From positions 3,472,001-3,536,000 of the forward strand of contig NZ_JACHMO010000001.1 in the NCBI RefSeq assembly GCF_014205015.1: 64,000 bases of DNA, written 5' to 3'. The notes beneath the pieces are model-generated. The model ran no database searches. It was not told where the DNA came from and saw only the letters and a program-made list of their open reading frames with translations. Made by a program: the position numbers and the translations under genes. The stretch is from Saccharothrix ecbatanensis. Its GTDB lineage: Bacteria; Actinomycetota; Actinomycetes; Mycobacteriales; Pseudonocardiaceae. Positions 40,108-48,144 of this stretch are shown here, piece by piece. How positions within the stretch are numbered: position 1 is the stretch's first letter; every line of letters begins with the position of its first letter.

Positions 40108-40728
40108 TCAGACGGTGCGAGGTCGCCACGGCTCGTGCTCGTGTGCGAGCCACACCAGCTCGGGGTCGAGCGCGAGGACCCGCTGACGGCCTTCGGTGGG
40201 CGGCTCGTCGAACTCGCCGTGCCAGACCGCCACGTCGCCGCCGATGATGACCGGACGCCCGCCGGTCTCGACGACGACCACCTGCGAGCCGCGTGTGTGG
40301 CCCGGCGCCGGGACGAGTCGGAGCCCGGGAAGCAGCTCTAGCTCGCCGTCGACCGGCACGTACCGCACGCCGGGCGCGTCGACCCACTCGCGAATGTAGT
40401 CGTCCTCGCTGCGCGCGTCGTCGAGCTCCCGACGCTGGACGTAGATCGGCTTGCCGGCGAAGAGGTGGTTGCCGCCGCAGTGGTCACCGTGCAGGTGGGT
40501 GTTGACGACGATGTCGATGCCGGCGAGATCGAAGTCCTGCTCGCTGAGTGGCCGGAGGCGGGGATCAAGGTCGGCGGCCGTCGGATGCAGCTCCGTCATG
40601 CCGGTGTCGACCAGCACGCGCCCTTGCGGATGGTCGATGACGTGCACGTAGATCGGCATCCGCTCGCCCTCGACGTACAGGTCGGCGACGAAGACCGGCG
40701 TGACGGTGATCGAGGCGGGATCGCTCAT
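40108..40728 (-). CDS. MBL-fold metallohydrolase
   Basis: The protein has 206 residues. Metal-binding motif NTHLHGDHCGG is followed by PGHTRGSQ and GGDVAVWHG, which supply the His and Asp ligands of a dinuclear metallo-beta-lactamase fold. The protein is shorter than lactonases such as AttM (about 250 residues) but has their layout (VDTGM near the N-terminus). It could be a quorum-quenching-type lactonase or another hydrolase. The start ATG overlaps the stop of the upstream sigma-factor-like fragment (ATGA), so the pair is co-translated. Its end abuts the transposase scar. Confidence 0.88.
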   Translation of the reverse strand: MSDPASITVTPVFVADLYVEGERMPIYVHVIDHPQGRVLVDTGMTELHPTAADLDPRLRPLSEQDFDLAGIDIVVNTHLHGDHCGGNHLFAGKPIYVQRRELDDARSEDDYIREWVDAPGVRYVPVDGELELLPGLRLVPAPGHTRGSQVVVVETGGRPVIIGGDVAVWHGEFDEPPTEGRQRVLALDPELVWLAHEHEPWRPRTV

Positions 40729-41063
40729 CGCGCACCGCCCTCCGCGCTGATCGTGGCCGCCAGGTCGAAGTGCCCGAACACCGCGCCGTCGAAGGTGACG
40801 ATCTCGGTGACGACCCCGTCCTGCACCCACAAAACGTCGATCGCCGGCGGAACGCAGGCGGCGTCGCCCGGCTTGCGCACGTAGCCCGCGACCGCAGGCT
40901 GACCGTTGGCGAGGGTGAGCACGCACCGCATGCTACCGAACACCCCCGATCCGAACCCGCCATCGATCCAGCAGTGGACGGGCAGCTCGCGGCGGTGCGG
41001 CTCGACGCGGACGCCGAAGGCCTGCTCGTCGAGCGGCCCGAGGTCGTCAGTGATGGGACTCAT
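40725..41063 (-). CDS. SnoaL-like C-terminal domain of an ECF sigma factor (free-standing fragment)
   Basis: The protein has 112 residues: FGSMRCVLTLANGQPAVAGY, then AIDVLWVQDGVVTEIVTFD and FGHFDLAAT. The ANGQPA and TEI-TF patterns match the SnoaL-like tail found after the sigma-2/sigma-4 regions in SigJ/ECF41-type sigma factors. No sigma domains precede it, so this is either a truncated gene or a stand-alone SnoaL-like protein. It is coupled by ATGA to the MBL-fold hydrolase. Confidence 0.6.
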   Translation of the reverse strand: MSPITDDLGPLDEQAFGVRVEPHRRELPVHCWIDGGFGSGVFGSMRCVLTLANGQPAVAGYVRKPGDAACVPPAIDVLWVQDGVVTEIVTFDGAVFGHFDLAATISAEGGAR

Positions 41064-41295
41064 GGTGTGTATGACGGCGGGCGGCCCGAAAACTCATCAC
41101 CGACGCCAGACAGCGTCTCGAGGTCGTCCAGCGTCCGAGGGCCGCGCCGGCACCGACGACCAGGAGGTTCCGTGCTGATACGGATCCCGCGGGCGATGTG
41201 TCGACCGGGCCGACGCCGGCCTCGTCGGCGAGCTCCCGTTCCTGCTCGACCCCATCCTCGCCGAGCCGGTTGTTTCCGGAAGATGTGCGAAGGAG

Positions 41296-41541
41296 ATGAA
41301 GTGTGCCGTGAGCGGTGGTTCCGGAAGTCCAAGTCCCGTCCGCCATCGGCGCGGGCTCGGCGACTTCTCGCTCGGCGACTACCTCATCTGGAACGAGATC
41401 CTCACCGTGATCGGGAACCTGGTCGGCGGTCTCTTGTTCGTGGGGCTGACGATGTACGCGACCCACGCGCGGCCGGGTCTGTCCCGCAGGAACGGGGTGT
41501 CCCCGGACGTGGAGGTGCCGGGCAAGGCGACGGTCGGGTGA
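41296..41541 (+). pseudogene. C-terminal fragment of a formate/nitrite-type channel
   Basis: An 81-residue frame in which DFSLGDYLIWNEILTVIGN and LVGGLLFVGLTMYATH resemble the last membrane helix and tail of FocA/NirC-family channels. Only one membrane segment is present where the family has six. The first 25 residues do not look homologous, so this is probably a truncated remnant. Confidence 0.5.
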
Positions 41542-41727
41542 TGACGTGGTGAGGGGTGCGCCCGGTAGCGATCCCGCTCGCACTCAGTGCGGCGTTCCCG
41601 CAGGCCGGGTGTAACCGCTTCGCCAAGCGGGTGCGTGCAGGGGACGCGCTGTTCGTGTGGCTCGGCGCCGTCCGACCGCGTCGCCTCGCGGTGGCCGCCC
41701 TCCCGGCCACCTGTCCTCCCGGCCACC

Positions 41728-41759
41728 TATACGGAAGGTATACGGACGCGGCCCACAAT
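41728..41759 (+). promoter_or_regulatory. Candidate SARP-type box and -10 element
   Basis: TATACGG occurs twice in direct repeat (41728-41734 and 41739-41745) with 4 bp between, giving the 11-bp period known for SARP activator sites. Eight bases after the second heptamer lies CACAAT (41754-41759), a plausible -10. A longer direct repeat, TCCCGGCCACCT, sits just upstream (41701-41712, 41717-41728). The ATG of the next gene is 98 bp downstream of the second heptamer. Apart from this site, the 301-bp gap 41542-41842 holds nothing else I can support. Confidence 0.55.
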
Positions 41760-41842
41760 CGGATGTGTCTGCGCGAGTCGCCGCAGCCGGTGGTCCACGG
41801 CCTGCGAGGCCCGAGGCTCTCGCTTCGAGAACGGGGAGAAGC

Positions 41843-43912
41843 ATGGGACGTGTCCCGGAGAGTGCGTACCCGGCTGTGTCCGCGTCGAAGGGTGTCCGCA
41901 CGAGTCCGTTGGCCTGGGGTCAGACCTGGCCCTGGCTCGACCAGTTCCGCTTTCCCGACCGGCGCGTCTTCCAGCCGGTGGGACTGCGGGTGGCGCTTCC
42001 CGAGCCCGGCATCTCGGTCGAGGTGGCGAGGGATGCTGTGCGGCACCTGTGCGACCGGCACGAATCTCTCCGGACCCGTTACGCCGTCGCCGTCGACGGC
42101 GCGCCGGTCCAGTACGTGAGCGACGAGTCTGCGCTGGACCTGGAAGTGGTCCGGTTACCGGCGGACACCAGCGATCAGACGCGGGAACGGCGTGTCTCGG
42201 AGGTGATCCGCGACGCGTACAGGCCGTTCGACATCACGCGGTCGTGCGGGCGCGGGCTCCTCGTCGCCCGTGGCGACGCGGTGATCGAGATCCTGTTCCT
42301 GTTGCACCACGTCGCCGCGGACGTGTGGGGCGGAGCCGTGCTCCGGCGCGACTTGTTGGCGTACCTCGGCCTCCCAGCCGACGCAGCCACCGCCACCGAC
42401 ACCGGCGACAGCGTCCGTGTCGGTGGCGGTGGGGTCGACGCCGCGGGGCAGCCGTGGGAGTGGGCAGCAGCGCAAACGACACCGGCGGCGGCTCACCGCG
42501 ACCGGGCGGCCCGGGATCAGTGGACCTCGCAGATGATGACGATGCCGCACACCCTGTTCCCGGAGATGGACGAGGGACGCGACACCGGCACCTGCCCGGT
42601 CCACGTCGCCCGGATGACCTCGCCCGCCGCAGCCGCCGCCGTCGACTCCATCGCCGCACGGCACGGCGTGTCCGCGCCCGCGGTCCTGCTCGCGGCGTAC
42701 GCGACGATCCTGTCCGCGACGACCGGGTTCACCACGATCGGGGTGGAGACGATAATCAACAACCGGTTCACCGCGAAGCAGCGCGACACGGTGACCTCCA
42801 GCGTGCTGCCGTCGATGGCGATCGTCGATGTGGACTGGAGCGACACCCTGGCGGGGTTGGCCGGGCGGTGCGCGTCGGCGCTGGTGACGGCGGCGTACCG
42901 CTCGGAGTGCGACAACTCCGAACGGATGCTCGACACGGTGCGGGCCCAGCACCGGCGCGGGATCGGGTTCGACCTGCTCCCCCAGTTCAACTGCCTGCCA
43001 CGGGCGGGGCACGACGTCCCACCCGGCGCGACCCGACCGCCGCTCGACGCCGCGGCCCTCGCCCTGGCGCTCGGCGAGACCCGGCTGGAGGTGTCCGAGG
43101 AGTCGTGGTGGAACTGGGTGCGGCTGACCATGCTGTACGACGCGAACGTGCTTGAGGCGACCCTCCACGTGACGAGCCGCGCCCGGGACCACGACGCCAC
43201 GTCGGCCATGATGCGGCAGTTCGAGGCCCTGCTCGTCTTCCACGCGGGCACGCCGGAGGACACCGCCCTGCGGGACACCCCGGTCTTCGCGGGCGTGTCA
43301 CCACCGGGACTGCGGGACGGGTGGGTGGAGGTCGACGGATGTCGGGTGAACCCGGCGGAGGTCCAAGACCTGATCGAACAGCACCCCGAAGTGGTGCGGT
43401 GCACGCTGCGCCCGATCACCGCGGACGGGACGACCGTGCTGCACGCGGACGTCGTGGTCCGCACCAGCGAGCTGGACGCCGTCCGGGTGCACCGCTGGCT
43501 GGTGGCGCGGCTCGATCAGCACCCCGCCACGATCGCGCCCGCGCGCTACACCGTGACGACGGACACCGCCGACGCCGACCGGACGTCGGCACCCGAAGGC
43601 ACCTCGCCGTTTACAGGAGACGGTCGTGGCCGGCCGGACCGACCCCGTCCACCCCGGACGCCCGGCGAGCGCGCGCTCTTGGCCGCCATCCACGCGTGGG
43701 CTGCGCCGGAAGCCCTCCTGGAGGACTGCTACGCGCTGACCGGTGGCCGGCTCGACCGGGTGCCGGCGATCCTGCTCCACCTGGAGCGGGAGGGCTGGGA
43801 GGGCTTGCACCTGGAGGACTTCCTCAACCTCCGCCCGCTTGCCGACCTGGCGGTCGCGATGCGCCCAGCCGCACCGGACGGCACGAACGGACTCGGCACC
43901 GCGCCGGCGTGA
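41843..43912 (+). CDS. Condensation-domain protein with isolated A-lid-like segment and Ser-less carrier domain
   Basis: The protein has 689 residues. The start ATG follows GGGGAG. Residues 1-480 form an NRPS condensation domain with an intact HHVAADVWG motif (His155-His156, Asp160). Next comes a segment like the C-terminal lid of adenylation domains (VEVDGCRVNPAEVQDLIEQH), with no large A core before it. The last 75 residues resemble a carrier domain (YALTGGRLDRV, residues 630-640), but the phosphopantetheine Ser of the GGDS motif is Leu637. It therefore cannot be charged in the usual way. The C domain may still act in trans. A hairpin terminator overlaps its stop codon, and the neighbouring C-domain gene converges on it. 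Confidence 0.85.
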   Translation: MGRVPESAYPAVSASKGVRTSPLAWGQTWPWLDQFRFPDRRVFQPVGLRVALPEPGISVEVARDAVRHLCDRHESLRTRYAVAVDGAPVQYVSDESALDLEVVRLPADTSDQTRERRVSEVIRDAYRPFDITRSCGRGLLVARGDAVIEILFLLHHVAADVWGGAVLRRDLLAYLGLPADAATATDTGDSVRVGGGGVDAAGQPWEWAAAQTTPAAAHRDRAARDQWTSQMMTMPHTLFPEMDEGRDTGTCPVHVARMTSPAAAAAVDSIAARHGVSAPAVLLAAYATILSATTGFTTIGVETIINNRFTAKQRDTVTSSVLPSMAIVDVDWSDTLAGLAGRCASALVTAAYRSECDNSERMLDTVRAQHRRGIGFDLLPQFNCLPRAGHDVPPGATRPPLDAAALALALGETRLEVSEESWWNWVRLTMLYDANVLEATLHVTSRARDHDATSAMMRQFEALLVFHAGTPEDTALRDTPVFAGVSPPGLRDGWVEVDGCRVNPAEVQDLIEQHPEVVRCTLRPITADGTTVLHADVVVRTSELDAVRVHRWLVARLDQHPATIAPARYTVTTDTADADRTSAPEGTSPFTGDGRGRPDRPRPPRTPGERALLAAIHAWAAPEALLEDCYALTGGRLDRVPAILLHLEREGWEGLHLEDFLNLRPLADLAVAMRPAAPDGTNGLGTAPA

Positions 43913-43925
43913 CGCCGGCGCGGTG
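43897..43925. terminator. Near-perfect palindrome between convergent genes
   Basis: Arms CACCGCGCCGGCGT (43897-43910) and its complement (43912-43925) are separated by a single G, so the centre will open to a small loop. It spans the TGA of the C-domain protein and sits in the gap before the stop of the convergent C-domain gene at 43940. The position and GC-rich stem fit a shared terminator. Confidence 0.7.
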
Positions 43926-43939
43926 TCCGCGCCCCGGGA

Positions 43940-45253
43940 TCAGCCAGGCAGCGGCACCCCGCCCACGGGCCGGGCCGGGTCGGCGCAGACGGCGTCGAGG
44001 AACCCCAGGTACCGGTCCCGGTAGCCGGACAGTTCGCCCGCCGTGTACCGGGCCGCGCTGCCGTCGAGGTCCACCCGCAGCCCGTCGGCCTCCCCGTAGG
44101 TGATGAAGGACAGGTCGGAGGCGGGCCCCACCGACAGGTTGTGCCTCGTGCTGCGGTGACCGCCGAACGCGAGGTCGTCGGCGTCGGACATGACGTTCAC
44201 CAGCGGGCCGAGGAAGTCCGGGTCGCCGACCGAGAGGCCCAGGTCCCGGCGCAGCTCCTCGTACCGGTAGCGCTGGTGCCTGAGCGCGCCCCGCAGTTCC
44301 GCGCGGACCGCGGTGACGAGGTCGTCCAGGCCGCGGTCCGGCCGGACTCGTATCCGCAGCGGCACCACGTTCGCGGCCATGCCGGGGGTGTGCCGGCCCA
44401 GCCGGTTCGTCCGGCCGGTCACCGGCAGCCCGAGCAGGAGGTCGTCCTGACCGCTCAGCCGGTGGACGAACGCGACCGCGGCGGCGACCGCCCACACCAC
44501 CCAGGAGGTGCGCGTCTCCGAGGCGGTGGCCCGCAACCGCGCGACGGTGCGGGCGGCGACGAGCCCGGTGCTGCGCGCCATGTCCGGTGAGTAGTCCGAC
44601 CCGGCCCGGCCGAGCCGCACCGGCGGCGGGCGGTCCGCGAGGCGCGTCAGCCAGTGGTCGCGGTCGCGGGCGAAGTCGTCGGAGGACCGGTACCGGGCGT
44701 CCTCGGCGGCCAGCTCGGCCAGCGTGCCGAAGGTTCGCGCCGGTTGCGGCCGACCGGCCAGCAGGGCGGCGTGGATCGCCGCCACCCGGCGGATCGTCAG
44801 CTCGTGGGTGTAGGCGTCGCAGATGACGTGGTGCGCCCGGAAGTACCACAGCAGCCGGTCTTCGGCGACCCGGAACAGCACCGAGCGCAGCAACGGGCCC
44901 GCTTCCAGGTCCACGGGCCGCGCCATGTCCGCGGCCATCTCCGCCCGCGCGACCGCGTCCGCTCCCGGCGTGCCGGTCAGGTCGTGGACCTCCACCGGGA
45001 ACACGTCGGGCGAGGCCGCGACGACCTGCTCGACGCCGTCGACGCCGCCGACCGACACCACCCGGTAGGCGTCGGCCTCGGCGACCATCACGCGGAAGGC
45101 GCGCTGCAACGTCTCGGTGGGCACCGGGCCGTGGATCTCCACGTACTCGCCCACGTTGTACCGGTGCCGGCTCGGGTCCAACTGGTGGCCGTACCAGACG
45201 CTGACCTGTGCGGGCGTCAGCGGCAGCCGGGTGGTCGCGCCGGCGGCCGTCAC
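43940..45253 (-). CDS. Free-standing NRPS condensation domain
   Basis: The protein has 437 residues, one complete C domain. LTPAQVSVWYGHQLDP is motif C1. HHVICDAYTHE holds His141-His142 and Asp146 of HHxxxD. The latch region (GLPVTGR, GMAANVVPLR) follows. It starts with a GTG behind GGGAG that overlaps the stop of the upstream small gene (GTGA). It is the last gene of the leftward operon that begins with the aaRS-like gene. It may condense an amine or amino acid with a carrier-bound acyl group in trans, or release the chain. Confidence 0.92.
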   Translation of the reverse strand: MTAAGATTRLPLTPAQVSVWYGHQLDPSRHRYNVGEYVEIHGPVPTETLQRAFRVMVAEADAYRVVSVGGVDGVEQVVAASPDVFPVEVHDLTGTPGADAVARAEMAADMARPVDLEAGPLLRSVLFRVAEDRLLWYFRAHHVICDAYTHELTIRRVAAIHAALLAGRPQPARTFGTLAELAAEDARYRSSDDFARDRDHWLTRLADRPPPVRLGRAGSDYSPDMARSTGLVAARTVARLRATASETRTSWVVWAVAAAVAFVHRLSGQDDLLLGLPVTGRTNRLGRHTPGMAANVVPLRIRVRPDRGLDDLVTAVRAELRGALRHQRYRYEELRRDLGLSVGDPDFLGPLVNVMSDADDLAFGGHRSTRHNLSVGPASDLSFITYGEADGLRVDLDGSAARYTAGELSGYRDRYLGFLDAVCADPARPVGGVPLPG

Positions 45254-45588
45254 CGGTCCGGCTCCCGCCACGTGACGGTCGCCTGACCGACCCGCAGGAC
45301 CGAGTCGGCTCCGACGGCGTCGGAACCCGCGCACACCGCCGAGCCCCCGGCCGACCGGACGACCTCCACCCTGTGCTCGACCGTCCCACCGGCCGGCACC
45401 GGACGGCCGAGCAGCACGTCGTGCAGCGCGCCGACGTACACGACACGGCCGTGCGCCGAACCGGCGAGCACGGTCGCGTCGACCGTGTCGTCGCCGGTGG
45501 TGAGCCGCACGACCAGTCGGTCACCGGGCAGCGTGACCGCGGTGAACCGCCAGTCGAACGGCATCACCGGATTCGCAGCAGCGCGCAT
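45250..45588 (-). CDS. Small protein of unknown function in the KS/CLF operon
   Basis: About 112 residues from the ATG at 45588 (GAGGGG upstream), or 104 from the ATG at 45564 that overlaps the chain-length-factor stop as TGATG. The sequence runs PFDWRFTAVTLPGDRLVVRL and, later, VEVVRSAGGSAVCAGSDAVG, mostly short beta strands. Its place right after a KS/CLF pair suggests a hotdog-fold dehydratase or thioesterase-like role, because ApeI/FabZ-like proteins sit there in related clusters. I see no convincing catalytic His or Glu motif, so this is only a guess. Confidence 0.7.
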   Translation of the reverse strand: MRAAANPVMPFDWRFTAVTLPGDRLVVRLTTGDDTVDATVLAGSAHGRVVYVGALHDVLLGRPVPAGGTVEHRVEVVRSAGGSAVCAGSDAVGADSVLRVGQATVTWREPDR

Positions 45589-46607
45589 CCCACCCGCCCC
45601 TCCGCGTCGGTGGCGGTCACCGCGGCGACCCCGTCGACGACGTCGGGATCGGTCAGCAGGTCGACGATCCGGAAGGCGGCGGACACCGACTCGGTGTCCC
45701 CGAGGGCGTCATGGGCGCCCGACACCAGCGGCACCTGGCCGAACACCTCTTTGACGGCGAGCCGCTCGTCCTCACCGCGTCCGTCCACGGCCGCCGACGG
45801 CGCCACCCAGCCGACCCGCCCCGGCGACACGTCGGCCCGCTCCAGGGCGCGGCGCAGGCAGTCGGCCAGCACGGTGGTCACCGCGCCGTCGTGCGGCGCG
45901 AAGCCGAATTCCAGTGCCAGCACGCCGGCGAGCGGCTGCCGTGAATCGGCGACCCGGTCGCCCCGTTCCAGCAGGAACACCACGCACCCCTCGCCCAGCG
46001 GCGCCGGGGAGCCGGCCGTCCGTGCGGCGGCCCACGCGGACCGGGATTCGCTGCACTCCTCCACCGCGCCGCACAGGACCGCCGGCGCGTGCCCGCCCTG
46101 TTGCAGGCGGCGCGCGTAGTTCAGCGCCAGCAGCGAGCCGAGGTGACTGCCGCAGACGGTCGAGTTCGGGCCGCGCAGCCGGTGCCGGATCGCGCACTGG
46201 CCGGCGTGGACGTTCATCAGCAGGTTCGGCGCCTGGGCGGGGTCCACGTCGTACGGACGCGCGCGGGTCCAGCTGTCCCGGTTGAAGTCGACGACGGCCT
46301 GCACGTTGTCGCTGGTGGCGAGGACCAGGCCGATCTCCTCGTCGGTGTACGCCGTGCGCCGGTCGGGGTCCAGGCCGACCCGGGACAGCAGCCGGCCGGT
46401 GGTGGCCACGGCCAGGCCGGTCGCCCGGCGCATCGAGCGGGTGCCCTTGGCTCCGAGCACCTGCCGCACGTCGAAGCCCGGGACCACGCGTGGGCCGGCG
46501 TCGTGCCCGGTCGCGCCCGCCCGCGCGTTGCGCGTGTGTTCCTCCGCACCGCACCCCAGCGGCGAATGGGTCTCCCAGGCCGTGATGACGGTCGTGGCCG
46601 GTCTCAT
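45564..46607 (-). CDS. Ketosynthase-like chain-length factor (KS-beta)
   Basis: The protein has 347 residues and a thiolase fold, but it is shorter than KS-alpha. The segment corresponding to the KS nucleophile elbow reads GPNSTVCGSHLGSLLAL. The position of the active Cys, counted from GPN, is occupied by His, although a Cys lies three residues earlier. The HGTGT and second-His motifs of a working KS are missing. It starts at an ATG overlapping the KS stop (ATGA), so the two subunits are made together, as in type II PKS heterodimers. Confidence 0.88.
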   Translation of the reverse strand: MRPATTVITAWETHSPLGCGAEEHTRNARAGATGHDAGPRVVPGFDVRQVLGAKGTRSMRRATGLAVATTGRLLSRVGLDPDRRTAYTDEEIGLVLATSDNVQAVVDFNRDSWTRARPYDVDPAQAPNLLMNVHAGQCAIRHRLRGPNSTVCGSHLGSLLALNYARRLQQGGHAPAVLCGAVEECSESRSAWAAARTAGSPAPLGEGCVVFLLERGDRVADSRQPLAGVLALEFGFAPHDGAVTTVLADCLRRALERADVSPGRVGWVAPSAAVDGRGEDERLAVKEVFGQVPLVSGAHDALGDTESVSAAFRIVDLLTDPDVVDGVAAVTATDAEGRVGCALLRIR

Positions 46608-47833
46608 GGGTACCTGCCCAGCACCACGACGGCGTTGTTCCCGCCGAACGCCAGCGCGTTGTTCTGCGCCACCCGGAGCGACGCGGGACGCGCCTGGTTC
46701 GGCACGCAGTCGACGTCGATCTCCGGGTCGGTCTCGGTGTGGTTGATCGTCGGCGGGATGAACCCCTCGCCGAGGGCCAGCACGCAGGCGACCGCGGCGA
46801 GCGCGCCCGCCGCGCCCATCGTGTGGCCGAGCATCGACTTGACCGACACCGTCGGTGGCAGGTCGTCGCCGAAGACCTGGCGGATCGCGGCCACCTCGGT
46901 GACGTCGTTGGTCGGCGTCCCGGTGCCGTGGGCCGAGATGAGGTCGACGTCGTCCGGTTCGACACCGGCGTTGGCGTGGGCGCGGGCGATGCAGCGGGCG
47001 ACTCCGTCCCGGTCCGGTGCGACCGGGTGGTGCGAGTCGCAGCTCAGCCCGTAACCCAGCACTTCCGCGTGAATCCTGGCGCCGCGGGCCAGCGCCGAGT
47101 CGAGGGTCTCCAGGACGAGGAACGCGCTGCCCTCGCCGGTGAGGATGCCCTTCCGGCGCCGGTCGAACGGCCGGCACACGTCGGGCGCGATGGTGCCCAA
47201 CCGGTAGAACGCGACGAAGAGGGTGCGCACCATGGCTTCCACTCCCCCGCAGAGCGCGACCTCCACCTCGCCGCTCGTGACCGCGTCGAAGCCGTAGCCG
47301 ATCGCGTAGTTGCCTGCGGCGCACGCCGTAGGGATCGTCATCGCCTCGACCCGGGTCAGTTCCAGTTCCCGGGCGATGTCGGCGGACAGCCTGCTCGACG
47401 CGGCCCGGTGCGCGGAGCCCGCGTCGAGCCCGTCGGCCACGCCGGTCGCCTGCCGCTGGGTGGCCAGTTCCACGTCCCTCGTCTCGCCGCTGGTCGTGCC
47501 GACCGAGATCAAGGCGGACCGGGCCCGCAGCTCGTCCGGCGCGATCCCGGCGTCGGCGAGCGCCAGGCGGGCGCCGGACACCGCCAGCTGGGTCGCCCGG
47601 CCCAGCTGGCGGTGGTCGAGCCGCTCGATCGACGCCGACGGGTCGAAGTCGACGACCTCGCACCCGTTGGCGCGTTCGAAGCCCGCGGTCTCGAACGCCC
47701 CGATCGGCCGGGCGCCGGACCGGCCCTCGCGCAGCGATCGGGCGAACGCACCCGGTCCGGTGCCGATGCTGCTGATCACGCCGAGCCCGGTGACGACGAC
47801 CCGCCGGCGCGGCGGCCGGGCTGTCCTGTCCAC
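46604..47833 (-). CDS. Type II PKS ketosynthase (KS-alpha, FabF-like)
   Basis: The protein has 409 residues with the full KAS triad: Cys171 in PTACAAGNYA, His302 in AHGTGTPTND and His337 in LGHTMGAAG. It begins with GTG six bases after the ACP stop. With the ACP upstream and the chain-length factor downstream it forms a minimal type II PKS. Because it sits within an NRPS operon without an aromatase or cyclase, it resembles the highly reducing type II systems that build polyene or cinnamoyl-type acyl caps. The needed KR and DH are not visible in the window. Confidence 0.93.
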   Translation of the reverse strand: MDRTARPPRRRVVVTGLGVISSIGTGPGAFARSLREGRSGARPIGAFETAGFERANGCEVVDFDPSASIERLDHRQLGRATQLAVSGARLALADAGIAPDELRARSALISVGTTSGETRDVELATQRQATGVADGLDAGSAHRAASSRLSADIARELELTRVEAMTIPTACAAGNYAIGYGFDAVTSGEVEVALCGGVEAMVRTLFVAFYRLGTIAPDVCRPFDRRRKGILTGEGSAFLVLETLDSALARGARIHAEVLGYGLSCDSHHPVAPDRDGVARCIARAHANAGVEPDDVDLISAHGTGTPTNDVTEVAAIRQVFGDDLPPTVSVKSMLGHTMGAAGALAAVACVLALGEGFIPPTINHTETDPEIDVDCVPNQARPASLRVAQNNALAFGGNNAVVVLGRYP

Positions 47834-47839
47834 AGCGGC

Positions 47840-48100
47840 CTACCGCTTGCCGACGGCTTCGACGATGACCGCGTACGTGTTCGACAGATCGGTCATCGTC
47901 GACAGCAGGTCTTGGTCGATCGTGATGCCGAACCGGCGCTCCAGTGCGGAGAGGATCTCGATGGCGGTCAACGAGTCGGCCCCGTGCTCGCCCCGGAAGC
48001 CGGTCGTCCAGCCGATGTCGGCGGCGTCGATCTCCAGGATGTCGGCGACGACCGCCCGGATGTCGTCCCGCAACGGAACGTCGATGTCGGGGATGGACAC
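47840..48100 (-). CDS. Acyl carrier protein
   Basis: The protein has 86 residues from the GTG at 48100, chosen because the ideal site GGAGGT lies five bases upstream. An ATG at 48148 overlapping the NRPS stop would add 16 residues. The prosthetic-group site is Ser43 in HGADSLTAIEIL. It should carry the growing chain for the KS/CLF pair encoded directly downstream. Confidence 0.93.
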   Translation of the reverse strand: MSIPDIDVPLRDDIRAVVADILEIDAADIGWTTGFRGEHGADSLTAIEILSALERRFGITIDQDLLSTMTDLSNTYAVIVEAVGKR

Positions 48101-48144
48101 GGTTACCTCCAGGTGAGCCTCGTGCTGCGGTCGGACCGGAACGC

